Origin: UBA7662 sp943369355
Lineage (GTDB): Bacteria; Bacteroidota; Bacteroidia; UBA7662
Reading direction: 5' to 3'
Assembly: GCA_943369355.1 (NCBI GenBank)
Contig: CALRMX020000007.1
Location: 1-64,000, forward strand
DNA: 64,000 nt
Program-made: the position numbers and the translations under genes
Shown here: piece after piece, positions 17,233 to 26,156 of the stretch
How the letters are laid out: each line of letters opens with the position of its first letter
Numbering within the stretch: position 1 is the stretch's first letter
The notes under the pieces: generated by a model
Database searches by the model: none
The model's input: only the letters and a program-made list of their open reading frames with translations
What the model was told of the DNA's origin: nothing

Positions 17233-20070
17233 TTAGAACTTAACCGTCAAACCGAACATCACGTGGCGCGGCGCCATGTACCGTGCGGGGTTATCGGGCG
17301 GAGTGCCCCTCGACCTAAAGTCGCGAGGGTCGAGAAATGCTGGATCGCGCCAATTAGAAGGGACAGGATCTCCTGGTTCCCACGCCCTGCCTGTTACAGG
17401 ATTTGGAATGATCGTATTCAGCGTATTGAGTACGTTCGTAAGCTGTACGCTAGCCTCGATTCGCATTTTTTTAATTACCCACCATTTCCTCAGATTCATG
17501 TCAATCCAATAGATATCCTCACCTAGACGAGACCATAATGCCAATGGATTGGGATCTACTTCGTAGATAGGCCTTCCGGTAATGGGCTCAACGCCTTGAT
17601 AGATGAAAGGTGTATAGCGACGACCTGTTCGGTAGATACCTTCAATGTACAATGACATCCTATCGAGCGCCTTGATGCCAAAGAGTCCTCTTTTGTTGTT
17701 GACTGTGAATGTGGTGTTGATCTTTAAATCAAACGGTGAATCCCACGCGAGATAGGTTTCTTTGGTGTCTTCCCTGTTTCCACTGTTGATGATTTGATTA
17801 AGTGCCTCAGAGGCCGAAGAACTTTGGCCTGTGGCCACCATATAACTGCCCGAGAACTGCCCACTAAACCATTTACCAATACGTTTTAGATAAGACACCT
17901 CAAGTCCTCGTATTCGAGCATAATCGGCATTAATACGAATGGTTCTGGTGTTTTCACGTCCGGTAACGTCAACAATTTGTACTGATGCGGCGGTGATAAA
18001 ATCGTATTTGTCTTTCCAATAAGCCGAAACCGTTAAGGCATCGTTAGAACTTAATTGCGAACGTATACCCAACTCGTAGCTGATGTCTACCTCGGGGTTC
18101 AGATCAGGATTACCTACTCGCGCTAACACCGACCTATCCTGATACAACGGATTTAAACCCTGATACACCCACGACGGGTGAGGAAGTATCATGGAGTGAT
18201 TGTAGTTAAAGAACATCACCTGATTGTCTTTGATAGGAAAAGATGCCGAAATCTTTGGTAGTAGTCGCATCTTCATACGAGAACCAAACACCCCAATGGT
18301 ATTGTCTTGGTAGCTCTGACGAATTTCGTCGCGAATTGGAGAGCGCGGATCGTTCACGGCATTATCAACAAACGCCCCGGGGAACCAATACTCTAACCGA
18401 CCACCAATTTCGGCAATCAACCCCCTGTATTTGATTTTGTTGGATGCATAAAAGGCCCCTCTAGTAGGATTTACTTTCCAAACGTCGCTGTAATCTCCCA
18501 ATCTAAAACTTTGGCTCAGTTCACCATTCGGCAATGGAATTGGTGCTCCAATCCAAGGGCGAATGATGTCAATCCATTGCATTTCTTGCGCTTTCACTTC
18601 CGTACCGAAAGTCAGGCGGTCGCCCCTAGAATTGTAGTAATAATTACCTGTGTACCGAAGGCTATATTCCACCACATAGTGGTCGTGCCATAAAGTTCCA
18701 ATGCCTCCGTTGTTGAATAAGCCTGGTCCTGGATTCACAAATACAGCCGAATCGCCAGGATTAAAATAACCCACTGGGTAAGTAACAATTACATCAGGAT
18801 CGAATTCAGAATCCACATTTTGTGGCCTCCAATCGCGTCCGTTTGCGTCGGCTCGAAGCCTTACAAATAGTCTCGAACCCGTGATGTTGTAGGAAAACTT
18901 ATTGCTGGTAGTATGCGACCAGTTTAAAGTCTCCATGTTGGTATCGTGCGTATAGGTATTCGCATTGTCGGGCTGCAACGAGAAATTGTACTGGAATCCT
19001 GGAAGGAAAGGAGCATCGTTACCAATGATCCTGAGCATGTTTAAATCTTGGTTAATGGTAATCGACCTCAAATAGGTGAACGACAAGCGCATACGAGGAT
19101 TAAATTCATAATCCAATTTAAGCATACCCGCCCAGCGATTATCCTGACTGGGACTCCAGGCCGTATTCGGATAAAGTGAAGAAACTACTTGATTGGCAGG
19201 TCTGCGAAAGTATTGATCGTCGAAACTACCTTTGAATGAAGTAAAAACACGTATTGGATTTTTTGCGATTTTACGTATTGACCCGCCTGCTGTAGCTTCA
19301 TAAACTGCATTATTCCAAACCGATCCCCAATCACTATTAAAGCCAAGATTATCTCTTCGGTGACCGAGCGAATACTCCCACTTATCGCCACCAGAACGTG
19401 TGCGCGTTTTTACAATACCTGAAGTACCATCACCAAAAGCAACGTCACCACCGCCGGTAGTGATGTCAATACTTTCAATAGAATTTGTCCCGAGATCGAT
19501 ACCAAACCCTGTACCTGCCAAGGGATCGGAAGCGCTAACTCCGTCAATAATGAACGAAGTTTCATAAGTACGTCCACCTCGGATAGATACCCCTTCTGGG
19601 TTGAGCACTACCCCTGCCTGCGTATTTAACACCCCTTGAAGTTGCCGAACAGGAGCTGCTTCGATAGCCTCTTGAGAAACGCGCTGCTCTGTTTTGGTTT
19701 GCTCGATGTCTACCAAGGGTTTATCGCCAACGATTACTACTTCTTGGTCGAAAGTAAGCGATGATCTTCCCAATGGAATGTTGAGGATTTTATCTTGTCC
19801 CTTTTCTACACGAATACCCGTAAATACTTTCTTCTCATAGCCTAAATAGCTTACTTCTACATTGTATACACCGGGATTGATGTTATCGATACGGTATTTT
19901 CCGTCAAAATTAGTTGACGAGCCCAAGGTGGTTCCTTTAATGACCACGTTTACACCAATCAAGGGTAACTTATCGCTGGCATCGGTGACTACACCGCTAA
20001 TGGAGCCCTTTTGAGCACTAACGGAAAAGCTAACCAGTAGAAAAACGAAAAACAGTAAGAGCTGCTTCAA
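17233..20070 (-). CDS. TonB-dependent outer-membrane receptor with carboxypeptidase-regulatory-like domain
   Basis: 945 residues. Signal peptide MKQLLLFFVFLLVSFSVSAQ; a CarboxypepD_reg-like beta-sandwich at about 22-110 (GSISGVVTDASDKLPLIGVN ... VSYLGYEKK); a plug domain at about 120-235 (SQEAIEAAPVRQLQGVLNT, VSIRGGRTYETSFIIDG); then a long 22-strand-type barrel ending in an aromatic C-terminus (HVMFGLTVKF) as expected for outer-membrane insertion. It imports a large or chelated substrate using TonB energy. No SusD partner is adjacent, so it is not an obvious glycan-utilisation pair and the substrate is unknown. A TAnnTTTG-type promoter motif lies 23 nt upstream. Confidence 0.93.
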   Translation of the reverse strand: MKQLLLFFVFLLVSFSVSAQKGSISGVVTDASDKLPLIGVNVVIKGTTLGSSTNFDGKYRIDNINPGVYNVEVSYLGYEKKVFTGIRVEKGQDKILNIPLGRSSLTFDQEVVIVGDKPLVDIEQTKTEQRVSQEAIEAAPVRQLQGVLNTQAGVVLNPEGVSIRGGRTYETSFIIDGVSASDPLAGTGFGIDLGTNSIESIDITTGGGDVAFGDGTSGIVKTRTRSGGDKWEYSLGHRRDNLGFNSDWGSVWNNAVYEATAGGSIRKIAKNPIRVFTSFKGSFDDQYFRRPANQVVSSLYPNTAWSPSQDNRWAGMLKLDYEFNPRMRLSFTYLRSITINQDLNMLRIIGNDAPFLPGFQYNFSLQPDNANTYTHDTNMETLNWSHTTSNKFSYNITGSRLFVRLRADANGRDWRPQNVDSEFDPDVIVTYPVGYFNPGDSAVFVNPGPGLFNNGGIGTLWHDHYVVEYSLRYTGNYYYNSRGDRLTFGTEVKAQEMQWIDIIRPWIGAPIPLPNGELSQSFRLGDYSDVWKVNPTRGAFYASNKIKYRGLIAEIGGRLEYWFPGAFVDNAVNDPRSPIRDEIRQSYQDNTIGVFGSRMKMRLLPKISASFPIKDNQVMFFNYNHSMILPHPSWVYQGLNPLYQDRSVLARVGNPDLNPEVDISYELGIRSQLSSNDALTVSAYWKDKYDFITAASVQIVDVTGRENTRTIRINADYARIRGLEVSYLKRIGKWFSGQFSGSYMVATGQSSSASEALNQIINSGNREDTKETYLAWDSPFDLKINTTFTVNNKRGLFGIKALDRMSLYIEGIYRTGRRYTPFIYQGVEPITGRPIYEVDPNPLALWSRLGEDIYWIDMNLRKWWVIKKMRIEASVQLTNVLNTLNTIIPNPVTGRAWEPGDPVPSNWRDPAFLDPRDFRSRGTPPDNPARYMAPRHVMFGLTVKF

Positions 20071-20093
20071 GCAGTAAAGAATTTAACGACCAT

Positions 20094-20101
20094 CAAAAGT
20101 A
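20094..20101 (-). promoter_or_regulatory. Possible -7 box upstream of the TonB receptor
   Basis: On the minus strand TACTTTTG fits the Bacteroidota -7 consensus TAnnTTTG and sits 23 nt before the receptor's ATG. I see no good TTG at the expected -33 spacing, so this rests on one box. Confidence 0.4.
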
Positions 20102-20153
20102 CACTCATAAACTGAAATGGGAAAACCTTATGCATTACCGTTTTTTAAACAAA

Positions 20154-20789
20154 TTAAAAATGTGGCTCAATGCGGGTTAAACCGTACGGATAATTCGAGG
20201 AAACCAACGTGAGCAACTTATTGAAATCTGCTTCATTATTGAGGTAATCCAAACGTGTTGTGTCGATACAAACGCATCGCAATCCACTAGCTTGCTCCAT
20301 AAACGCCATATACGCTGCGTTGATATTTTCTAAATACTCGGCAGTAATGTGCTGCTCAAACACTCTTCCTCGCATTGCAATTTGTTTCAAAAGTTTATTG
20401 GTATCGGCTTTTAAATAAACGAAAAGATGCGGCTGCGGCAGTTTACTGTTGATGATGCCAAAAATCTCCTTGAAGAGCTGGTACTCATCCCCCATGAGCG
20501 TTTTTCCTGCAAAAATCAAAGATTTATAGAAGCTATAATCGGCTACCAAACCCTGACTACGCAAATCTATGGCCGCAAATTCATCGTGCATTTGTCGGTA
20601 ACGTTCGGCCAAAAAGGCTGTCTCTACCGAAAAACCATACCTTTCAGGTTGTTCATAAAATTTGGGGAGAAATGGGTTCTCCATAAATTTCTCAAGCAGC
20701 ACAGGGACATCCCAGAATTTGGATAGTCGGTTCGACAAGGTAGTTTTCCCTGCTCCAATATTTCCTTCTATCACCAAATACTTATTCAT
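20154..20789 (-). CDS. Deoxynucleoside kinase
   Basis: 211 residues. It phosphorylates deoxynucleosides to deoxynucleoside monophosphates for salvage. The P-loop is at the N-terminus (IEGNIGAGKTTLSNRL), followed by a substrate-site Glu (LLEKF), the ERYRQMHDE region, and a Tyr/Ser motif (VADYSFYKSLIFAG) in the position of the family's DRS motif. A lid-like Arg segment (MRGRVFEQHI) follows. It overlaps the stop of folK by 4 bp (ATGA), suggesting translational coupling. Specificity (dA/dG versus dC/dT) cannot be read from the sequence. Confidence 0.92.
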   Translation of the reverse strand: MNKYLVIEGNIGAGKTTLSNRLSKFWDVPVLLEKFMENPFLPKFYEQPERYGFSVETAFLAERYRQMHDEFAAIDLRSQGLVADYSFYKSLIFAGKTLMGDEYQLFKEIFGIINSKLPQPHLFVYLKADTNKLLKQIAMRGRVFEQHITAEYLENINAAYMAFMEQASGLRCVCIDTTRLDYLNNEADFNKLLTLVSSNYPYGLTRIEPHF

Positions 20790-21277
20790 AATGGCAAGTC
20801 AATTTGCTTGACATCAAGCTTATCCTCACAAGTATATAGCATTTCTAGGGTAGTCGAGTGAATAATCGGATGGCGCCAATCGGGGGCGATTTCAGCTAAA
20901 GGAACCAAGGCAAACCGCCGATTTTGCAACTCCGGATGAGGTAAGGTCAATCTTGCTGTATTCATTTGGAGCATATCACAGGCCAAAATGTCGATATCCA
21001 ACGTACGATCTGCCCAACGCTCGGTTCGAATCCTTCCAGCTTCAACCTCTATGGCAAGCACTAGATCTAAAACTTCTAAAGGAGTCTTTGACGAACGTAT
21101 CCATAGCGCCTGATTCAAATATTCGTTTTTAGAATTGGTACCCCAAGCAGCTGTTGCATAAATTGAACTTACCGAAACTACATCACCTACCGCTTGGGCA
21201 AGCTTCGCCCGTGCAAATGTTAAGCTTTGGTAACGTTCGCCAAGATTTGCCCCTAAAAGGAGGTAATAGTCATGCAC
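20786..21277 (-). CDS. folK: 2-amino-4-hydroxy-6-hydroxymethyldihydropteridine diphosphokinase
   Basis: 163 residues. HPPK transfers pyrophosphate from ATP to 6-hydroxymethyl-dihydropterin in folate synthesis. Typical signatures are LLLGANLGERYQSL at the N-terminus, RWADRTLDIDIL (the metal-binding DxD) and LPHPELQNRRFALVPL. Length is normal for a single-domain enzyme. It is upstream of the deoxynucleoside kinase with a 4-bp overlap and divergent from sppA, with only 43 nt between. pabB at 45245 supplies another branch of the same folate pathway. Confidence 0.95.
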   Translation of the reverse strand: MHDYYLLLGANLGERYQSLTFARAKLAQAVGDVVSVSSIYATAAWGTNSKNEYLNQALWIRSSKTPLEVLDLVLAIEVEAGRIRTERWADRTLDIDILACDMLQMNTARLTLPHPELQNRRFALVPLAEIAPDWRHPIIHSTTLEMLYTCEDKLDVKQIDLPL

Positions 21278-21293
21278 AATAAACTGCTTCCCT

Positions 21294-21301
21294 TATTTTT
21301 G
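21294..21301 (+). promoter_or_regulatory. Possible -7 box upstream of sppA
   Basis: TATTTTTG matches TAnnTTTG and lies 19 nt before the sppA ATG, in the short folK-sppA divergent gap. No clear TTG at -33. Confidence 0.35.
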
Positions 21302-21320
21302 GAACGCAAACATATCTTCT

Positions 21321-23081
21321 ATGCGTCAGTTTTTGAAATTTACTCTTGCCACCATGACTGGTTTTTTACTCACCATTGTGGTGTTGATAATGCTAAGTAC
21401 CGCAATAATTGGGGTACTGGTGAGCTCAGGTGATAAAGAAGTAACTATCGCTGAAAACAGCGTGCTTCATCTCGACTTCAGCGCTCCTATCCTGGATCGT
21501 GGTTCTGAAAATCCATTCGAAGGTTTGGATCCATTCACCATGGAGTCTACCAATGCGAGCAGTTTCTCCGATTACGTTCGTGCCATTGAATCGGCAGCGA
21601 AGGACAACAACATAAAAGGAATTTTCCTTGATTTGAAGGGCATTAACACAGATTTGGCTATCCGTCAGGAAATTTTTGAAGCCCTCAAAAAATTCAAGGA
21701 AAGCGAAAAGTTCATCTATGCATTTAGCGAAACTTATACGCAAGGCGACTATCACTTAGCCTCTTTGGCGGATAGCATTTTTCTTTATCCTACAGGCGAT
21801 TTCATGTTTACAGGTTATGCAAGTGAACCGCTATTTTTTAAAGGGATGCTAGACAAATTAGGCGTTGAAGTGAAACTCATTCGCGTTGGAAAGTACAAAG
21901 GAGCAGGCGAACCATTTATTCGCGAAAATTTAAGCGAAGAAAATCGTTTTCAAATACAATCGTACCTCAATAGCCTCTATCAAAGCTATTTGAGCGACAT
22001 CGCCGACGCAAGAAAAATACCTGCGGATACCTTGTGGGCTATCGCCAATGAATTGCGAATAGAAACTCCCGAACAAGCCATTTCTAGTGGACTAATTGAT
22101 GGTTTGGCTTATCGTGACGAGGTTTTAACCCTGCTAAAAACTAAAACCAACGCTAAAAGTATTGATAAAATCAAGTTCGTAAGTGTTGATGATTATGCGT
22201 CGAGCCTCACCAAAGAAAAAGCAACCGAGAAAAACAGAATAGCCGTAGTTTATGCTATCGGCGATATCACGAGTGGTGAAGGCGACGACCAGACTATTGG
22301 CAGCGACCGCATTTCTGCGGCTTTGCGGGATGCACGCCTGGATAAAAACGTAAAAGCGGTTGTTCTCCGCGTGAATTCACCCGGTGGAAGTGCTTTAGCT
22401 TCTGATGTCATTTGGCGCGAAATGGTGTTGCTTAAAAAAGCGAAGAAACCAGTAGTAGTCTCTATGGGAGCCTTAGCCGCTTCCGGAGGCTATTACATCT
22501 CTATTGCAGCCGATAGCATATTTGCCGAACCTACCACAATTACCGGTTCAATTGGCGTGTTTGGCTTGCTACCCAATATTTCGCCATTCATGAAAGACAA
22601 ACTCGGGCTCACCTTCGACCGAGTAACTACCGGCAAATATGCCGATATTGGTACTGCCACCCGTTCAATGAGAGCCGATGAAGAGGCAATTATCCAGCGA
22701 ATGGTCAACCGCATTTATGAGGATTTTACGAATAAAGTGGCTGGAGCACGAAACCTCTCGATAGATTCAGTTCACAATATGGCACAGGGCAGGGTATATA
22801 CCGGAGCTCAAGCCAAAACGTTAGGTCTCGTGGATGAGTTAGGTAACCTCAATGATGCCATAGCAGCAGCTGCACGAATGGCCAAACTCAAAAACTACCG
22901 TCTCAAAGAACTTCCTTCGCAAAAAAATCCAATTGATGAACTGATCAAAGGTTTCACCTCTGCACAAGCCAAAAACATAGAAAAAGAACTAGGTTTGCCG
23001 TTTTACGAATGGAAAACTGTTAAAAACATACTTGAAAACGACCGTATTCAAGCTCGAATGGAGTTTATACCTTCCTTATAG
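21321..23081 (+). CDS. sppA: Signal peptide peptidase SppA, long (67K) type
   Basis: 586 residues: a tandem-domain S49 serine peptidase that degrades cleaved signal peptides in the membrane. One N-terminal membrane anchor (about 8-36, LTIVVLIMLSTAIIGVLV). The first half holds the likely catalytic Lys (RVGKYKGAGEPF, about residue 195-200). The second half holds the catalytic Ser in MGALAASGGYYIS (about residue 390) followed by TTITGSIGVFG. This Lys/Ser split between the two repeats is the known E. coli SppA arrangement. It is followed by a strong terminator and stands alone as a transcription unit. Confidence 0.95.
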   Translation: MRQFLKFTLATMTGFLLTIVVLIMLSTAIIGVLVSSGDKEVTIAENSVLHLDFSAPILDRGSENPFEGLDPFTMESTNASSFSDYVRAIESAAKDNNIKGIFLDLKGINTDLAIRQEIFEALKKFKESEKFIYAFSETYTQGDYHLASLADSIFLYPTGDFMFTGYASEPLFFKGMLDKLGVEVKLIRVGKYKGAGEPFIRENLSEENRFQIQSYLNSLYQSYLSDIADARKIPADTLWAIANELRIETPEQAISSGLIDGLAYRDEVLTLLKTKTNAKSIDKIKFVSVDDYASSLTKEKATEKNRIAVVYAIGDITSGEGDDQTIGSDRISAALRDARLDKNVKAVVLRVNSPGGSALASDVIWREMVLLKKAKKPVVVSMGALAASGGYYISIAADSIFAEPTTITGSIGVFGLLPNISPFMKDKLGLTFDRVTTGKYADIGTATRSMRADEEAIIQRMVNRIYEDFTNKVAGARNLSIDSVHNMAQGRVYTGAQAKTLGLVDELGNLNDAIAAAARMAKLKNYRLKELPSQKNPIDELIKGFTSAQAKNIEKELGLPFYEWKTVKNILENDRIQARMEFIPSL

Positions 23082-23106
23082 GATCAGCCTAACAATAATT
23101 ACGAAA

Positions 23107-23136
23107 GGCGGTTGAGACTCATCAACCGCCTTTTTA
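23107..23136 (+). terminator. Intrinsic terminator of sppA
   Basis: A perfect 9-bp stem GGCGGTTGA/TCAACCGCC with a 6-nt loop, followed by TTTTTAT. It ends only 10 nt before the GTG start of the next gene on the same strand. Confidence 0.9.
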
Positions 23137-23146
23137 TATTTGAAAA

Positions 23147-24142
23147 GTGAAAATACTCGTTATTCGTTTCAGCTCTATTGGAGATATCGTGCTAACAACA
23201 CCCATAATCCGGTGTTTAAAAGAGCAACTTGATGGATCTACCGTTCATATGCTCACGAAAATTAACATGAGGTCTGTGCTTGAACCTAATCCCTATCTTG
23301 ACAAGATTATCACGTACAACGACGATTTCAACGAATGCTTGCAAGCGTTAAAAGAAGAACAATACGACTTTATTGTAGACCTACACAATAACCTAAGAAG
23401 TCGACGTTTTCGACGTGCTTTAGGAGTGCAAGGGGCTGCTTTTCCTAAGCTAAACATTGAAAAATGGCTACTCGTTAACTTCAAAATAAATCGCTTACCC
23501 CAAAAACACATCGTTGACCGATATTTCAAGACAACGGAAGAACTTAACGTTCATAATGACGCAAGAGGTCTTGATTTTTTCGTGCCTTCCACATTAAAAA
23601 CGCCTGCAGCCAAGCTTCCTTTGTTTTTTCAAGAGGGGTACATCGGATTAGTTGTTGGAGGACAGCATGCTACAAAGAAGCTACCAGTAGATCGTTTGCG
23701 CAAACTATGTGAGAAGATAAAGCACCCCATTGTATTATTAGGTGGCCCCGAAGATCGATACAATGCCTCCAAGGTTAGTGAGGGATTGGGAAGTAGGGTT
23801 TTAAACGCTTGCGGCACGTATAGTTTGCAAGAATCGGCACTCCTCGTTCGTGATGCACGCCTGATCATTACGCACGACACAGGACTCATGCATATCGCCG
23901 CAGCATATCAAAAACCCATTATAACCCTATGGGGAAATACTGTTGCTGATTTTGGTATGTATCCTTATCTCATCGATAAAAGCAGTTACACTGGTTTTGA
24001 ACAAAATATGGCCTGTCGACCCTGCAGTAAAATTGGCTTTGATGCTTGTCCTAAAGGACATTTTGGATGCATGAGAAACCAGCCTTTGGATGAAATAGCA
24101 GCGAAAGCTGAAGAATATTGGAATAAGGCACTTAAAAAATAA
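23147..24142 (+). CDS. Glycosyltransferase family 9 (heptosyltransferase-like)
   Basis: 331 residues with a GTG start right after the sppA terminator. The N-terminus MKILVIRFSSIGDIVLTTP is the classic GT9 opening, and the C-terminal half has the donor-site motif ITHDTGLMHIAAA followed by TLWGNT. GT9 enzymes transfer ADP-heptose or a related sugar to the lipid A-core in the cytoplasm. A Cys-rich segment near the end (CRPCSKIGFDACPKGHFGC) is common in Bacteroidota members. Because heptose-type cores vary in this phylum, the donor sugar is uncertain. With a terminator 10 nt upstream, the transcript must begin at or near the start codon, or come from read-through. Confidence 0.9.
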   Translation: MKILVIRFSSIGDIVLTTPIIRCLKEQLDGSTVHMLTKINMRSVLEPNPYLDKIITYNDDFNECLQALKEEQYDFIVDLHNNLRSRRFRRALGVQGAAFPKLNIEKWLLVNFKINRLPQKHIVDRYFKTTEELNVHNDARGLDFFVPSTLKTPAAKLPLFFQEGYIGLVVGGQHATKKLPVDRLRKLCEKIKHPIVLLGGPEDRYNASKVSEGLGSRVLNACGTYSLQESALLVRDARLIITHDTGLMHIAAAYQKPIITLWGNTVADFGMYPYLIDKSSYTGFEQNMACRPCSKIGFDACPKGHFGCMRNQPLDEIAAKAEEYWNKALKK

Positions 24143-24176
24143 AGTTGTATTCACATCACTTCTTTAGTTTTGAATT

Positions 24177-24683
24177 ATGAATCAACCCAACCCCAAAAAT
24201 TTTCCCTCCTACTTCAACTATTACGTTCAACTTTCGGAAGGAGAGCTCACCGAATCTCTCCAGAAAGCTCACGACACGACTCAAATCATCCTGTCTAGAA
24301 TTAGTGAAGAAAAGGCACTCCATCGTTACGCCGAAGGCAAATGGTCGATTAAAGAAGTAATTCAGCATTTGATTGATTCTGAGCGCATTTTTGTTTATCG
24401 TGCCCTACGTTTCTCTCGAAACGATAAAACAGCCCTTCCCGGTTTTGAGCAAGACGATTATGTAGCTGCTTCACATGCCAATCAAAGGTCAATGGCCGAA
24501 CTGGCTCACGAATATGCGATGGTAAGAAATTCAACCATAGCTTTATTCGGTAGCTTCAGTCCTGATATGCTTGCCGCCGTAGGTACAGCAAACAACCGAG
24601 AAGTAAGTGTAGAGCAAATCGGGAGAGCCTGTGTAGGTCATGAAATACACCACATGAATGTAATCAAGGAAAAATACCTCTGA
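24177..24683 (+). CDS. DinB-family protein
   Basis: 168 residues. A four-helix DinB/YfiT-like fold is suggested by length and by the His positions expected for a metal site: VIQHLIDSE in helix 2, and GHEIHHMNVIKE near the C-terminus. Members are putative metal-dependent hydrolases or thiol transferases, and many remain uncharacterised. Its stop overlaps the start of the nucleoside phosphorylase (TGATG), so the two are probably translated as a coupled pair. Substrate unknown. Confidence 0.85.
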   Translation: MNQPNPKNFPSYFNYYVQLSEGELTESLQKAHDTTQIILSRISEEKALHRYAEGKWSIKEVIQHLIDSERIFVYRALRFSRNDKTALPGFEQDDYVAASHANQRSMAELAHEYAMVRNSTIALFGSFSPDMLAAVGTANNREVSVEQIGRACVGHEIHHMNVIKEKYL

Positions 24684-25558
24684 TGGCCACTTTTGCCGAT
24701 TCGGAGCTGATTTTATCACCAGCGGGAGCAGTATATCACCTAAATCTGCTGCCCTTTCAAATAGCGCCAACAGTAATACTCGTTGGCGACCCCGATAGAG
24801 TTGCCCAAGTATCCTGTTACTTCGACAACATTGAGTGCAAGGTACAACATCGGGAATTTATAACCCACACCGGTCAATTAGGTGACAAACGGATTTCTGT
24901 TGTGAGTACGGGTATTGGCACCGACAACATTGATATCGTCATCAATGAGCTGGATGCATTGGTAAATATTGACCTACAAAGGCGAGAAGAAAATATCGCC
25001 AAAACGAAACTAACACTGGTGCGGCTCGGTACTAGTGGGGCTTTGCAAGAAGATATTGCTGTAGATAGTATAGTGGCTTCATCACACGGGTTAGGCATTG
25101 ATGGTTTGATGCCATTTTATCAAGAAACAGAAGACCAAGAAACCAAAGCCCTTTTAAATTCAATTGAAGAGCAGCTACCCTTATTAAAAACCGTAGCTAT
25201 ACCTTATTTAACACGTGGCTCGGAATCACTTTTAAAGCGTTTAGGACAAGGGTTTACAGCTGGTATAACCCTAACATCACCTGGATTTTATGCCCCACAA
25301 GGACGGGTTCTGCGATATACGCCTCGGTACAAATCACTCTTGGATGATGCCAGAGCAGTTATTGCGGGGCACTATCGTATCACCAATTTTGAGATGGAAA
25401 CAGCAGGGATTTATGGTCTAGCGCACTTATTGGGCCATGAAGCGTTGTCGGTAAATGCTATCATCGCGAATCGCGCCAGTAAAACCTTTAGTGCCAATCC
25501 TGCTAAAACGATTGATTTCATGATTCAAACCTTATTAGAAAGAATCAGAGTAAGCTAA
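24683..25558 (+). CDS. Nucleoside phosphorylase (Udp/DeoD superfamily)
   Basis: 291 residues. It reversibly cleaves a nucleoside with phosphate to base and ribose-1-phosphate. Visible family features are a phosphate-site loop VILVGDPDRVAQV, STGIGTDNIDIV, LVRLGTSGAL, and the ribose-binding FEMETAGIYGL near residue 235-245. The sequence resembles the uridine-phosphorylase-like group common in Bacteroidota, but uridine versus purine specificity cannot be fixed from motifs alone. Coupled to the DinB-like gene upstream; its 3' end overlaps the convergent histidine phosphatase by 14 bp. Confidence 0.9.
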   Translation: MATFADSELILSPAGAVYHLNLLPFQIAPTVILVGDPDRVAQVSCYFDNIECKVQHREFITHTGQLGDKRISVVSTGIGTDNIDIVINELDALVNIDLQRREENIAKTKLTLVRLGTSGALQEDIAVDSIVASSHGLGIDGLMPFYQETEDQETKALLNSIEEQLPLLKTVAIPYLTRGSESLLKRLGQGFTAGITLTSPGFYAPQGRVLRYTPRYKSLLDDARAVIAGHYRITNFEMETAGIYGLAHLLGHEALSVNAIIANRASKTFSANPAKTIDFMIQTLLERIRVS

Positions 25559-26156
25559 GGTGAGCTGTATCGTTATTTTTTATCAAAACCCATCCATGCT
25601 CACCTCTTTCCAATACATACAAGCTCAAATTCGAGTGTTCGAAGTTTTCCATTTCACGATACTCGCGCTGAAGTAAAATACAAAGCAACAATCGCATGGC
25701 CCTCCCGTGCATACAAATCAGCACTTCTTCCACAGGTGTGGCAGTAAAACTTTCGATGGCTATTTGCTGACGAGCGGCTACTTCTAAAGGGCTTTCACCT
25801 TTTGGGGGCTTGGTATGATACATTCCACTTTGCCAAGCCTGTAAAAGCATGCGGTAATCGTGATGAAAAGTACCGAAAGTTGATCCTTCAAAAATACCCC
25901 AGTCAAACTCATCAAGGCCTTGAAGTTTCTCTATTACATGTCCAGCTTTGATGAAAGGTGAAACCGTTTGTTCTGTTCTCTTTAAAGTTGACGTGTAAAT
26001 TTTTCCAAAAGGGATGTGACGATATGCCTGATAAAACGCTTCCGATTGAGCTAACCCAAAAGCATTCAAATCCGTATCCATTCCGCGACCTTGAACGATT
26101 CCTTTACGGTTGAAATCTGTTTCTCCATGTCGAATAATCCAAAGCCTTTGTTTCAT
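25545..26156 (-). CDS. Histidine phosphatase family protein
   Basis: 203 residues. The phosphohistidine motif WIIRHGETDFNRKG is at the N-terminus, with the family's Arg in STLKRTEQT, a Glu in FEGSTFG and the second His in ICMHGRAMR. The fold is the phosphoglycerate-mutase-like type; in this phylum such stand-alone genes are usually annotated only to family level, so the substrate is unknown. It overlaps the upstream rluD-type gene by 4 bp. Confidence 0.9.
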   Translation of the reverse strand: MKQRLWIIRHGETDFNRKGIVQGRGMDTDLNAFGLAQSEAFYQAYRHIPFGKIYTSTLKRTEQTVSPFIKAGHVIEKLQGLDEFDWGIFEGSTFGTFHHDYRMLLQAWQSGMYHTKPPKGESPLEVAARQQIAIESFTATPVEEVLICMHGRAMRLLLCILLQREYREMENFEHSNLSLYVLERGEHGWVLIKNNDTAHLSLL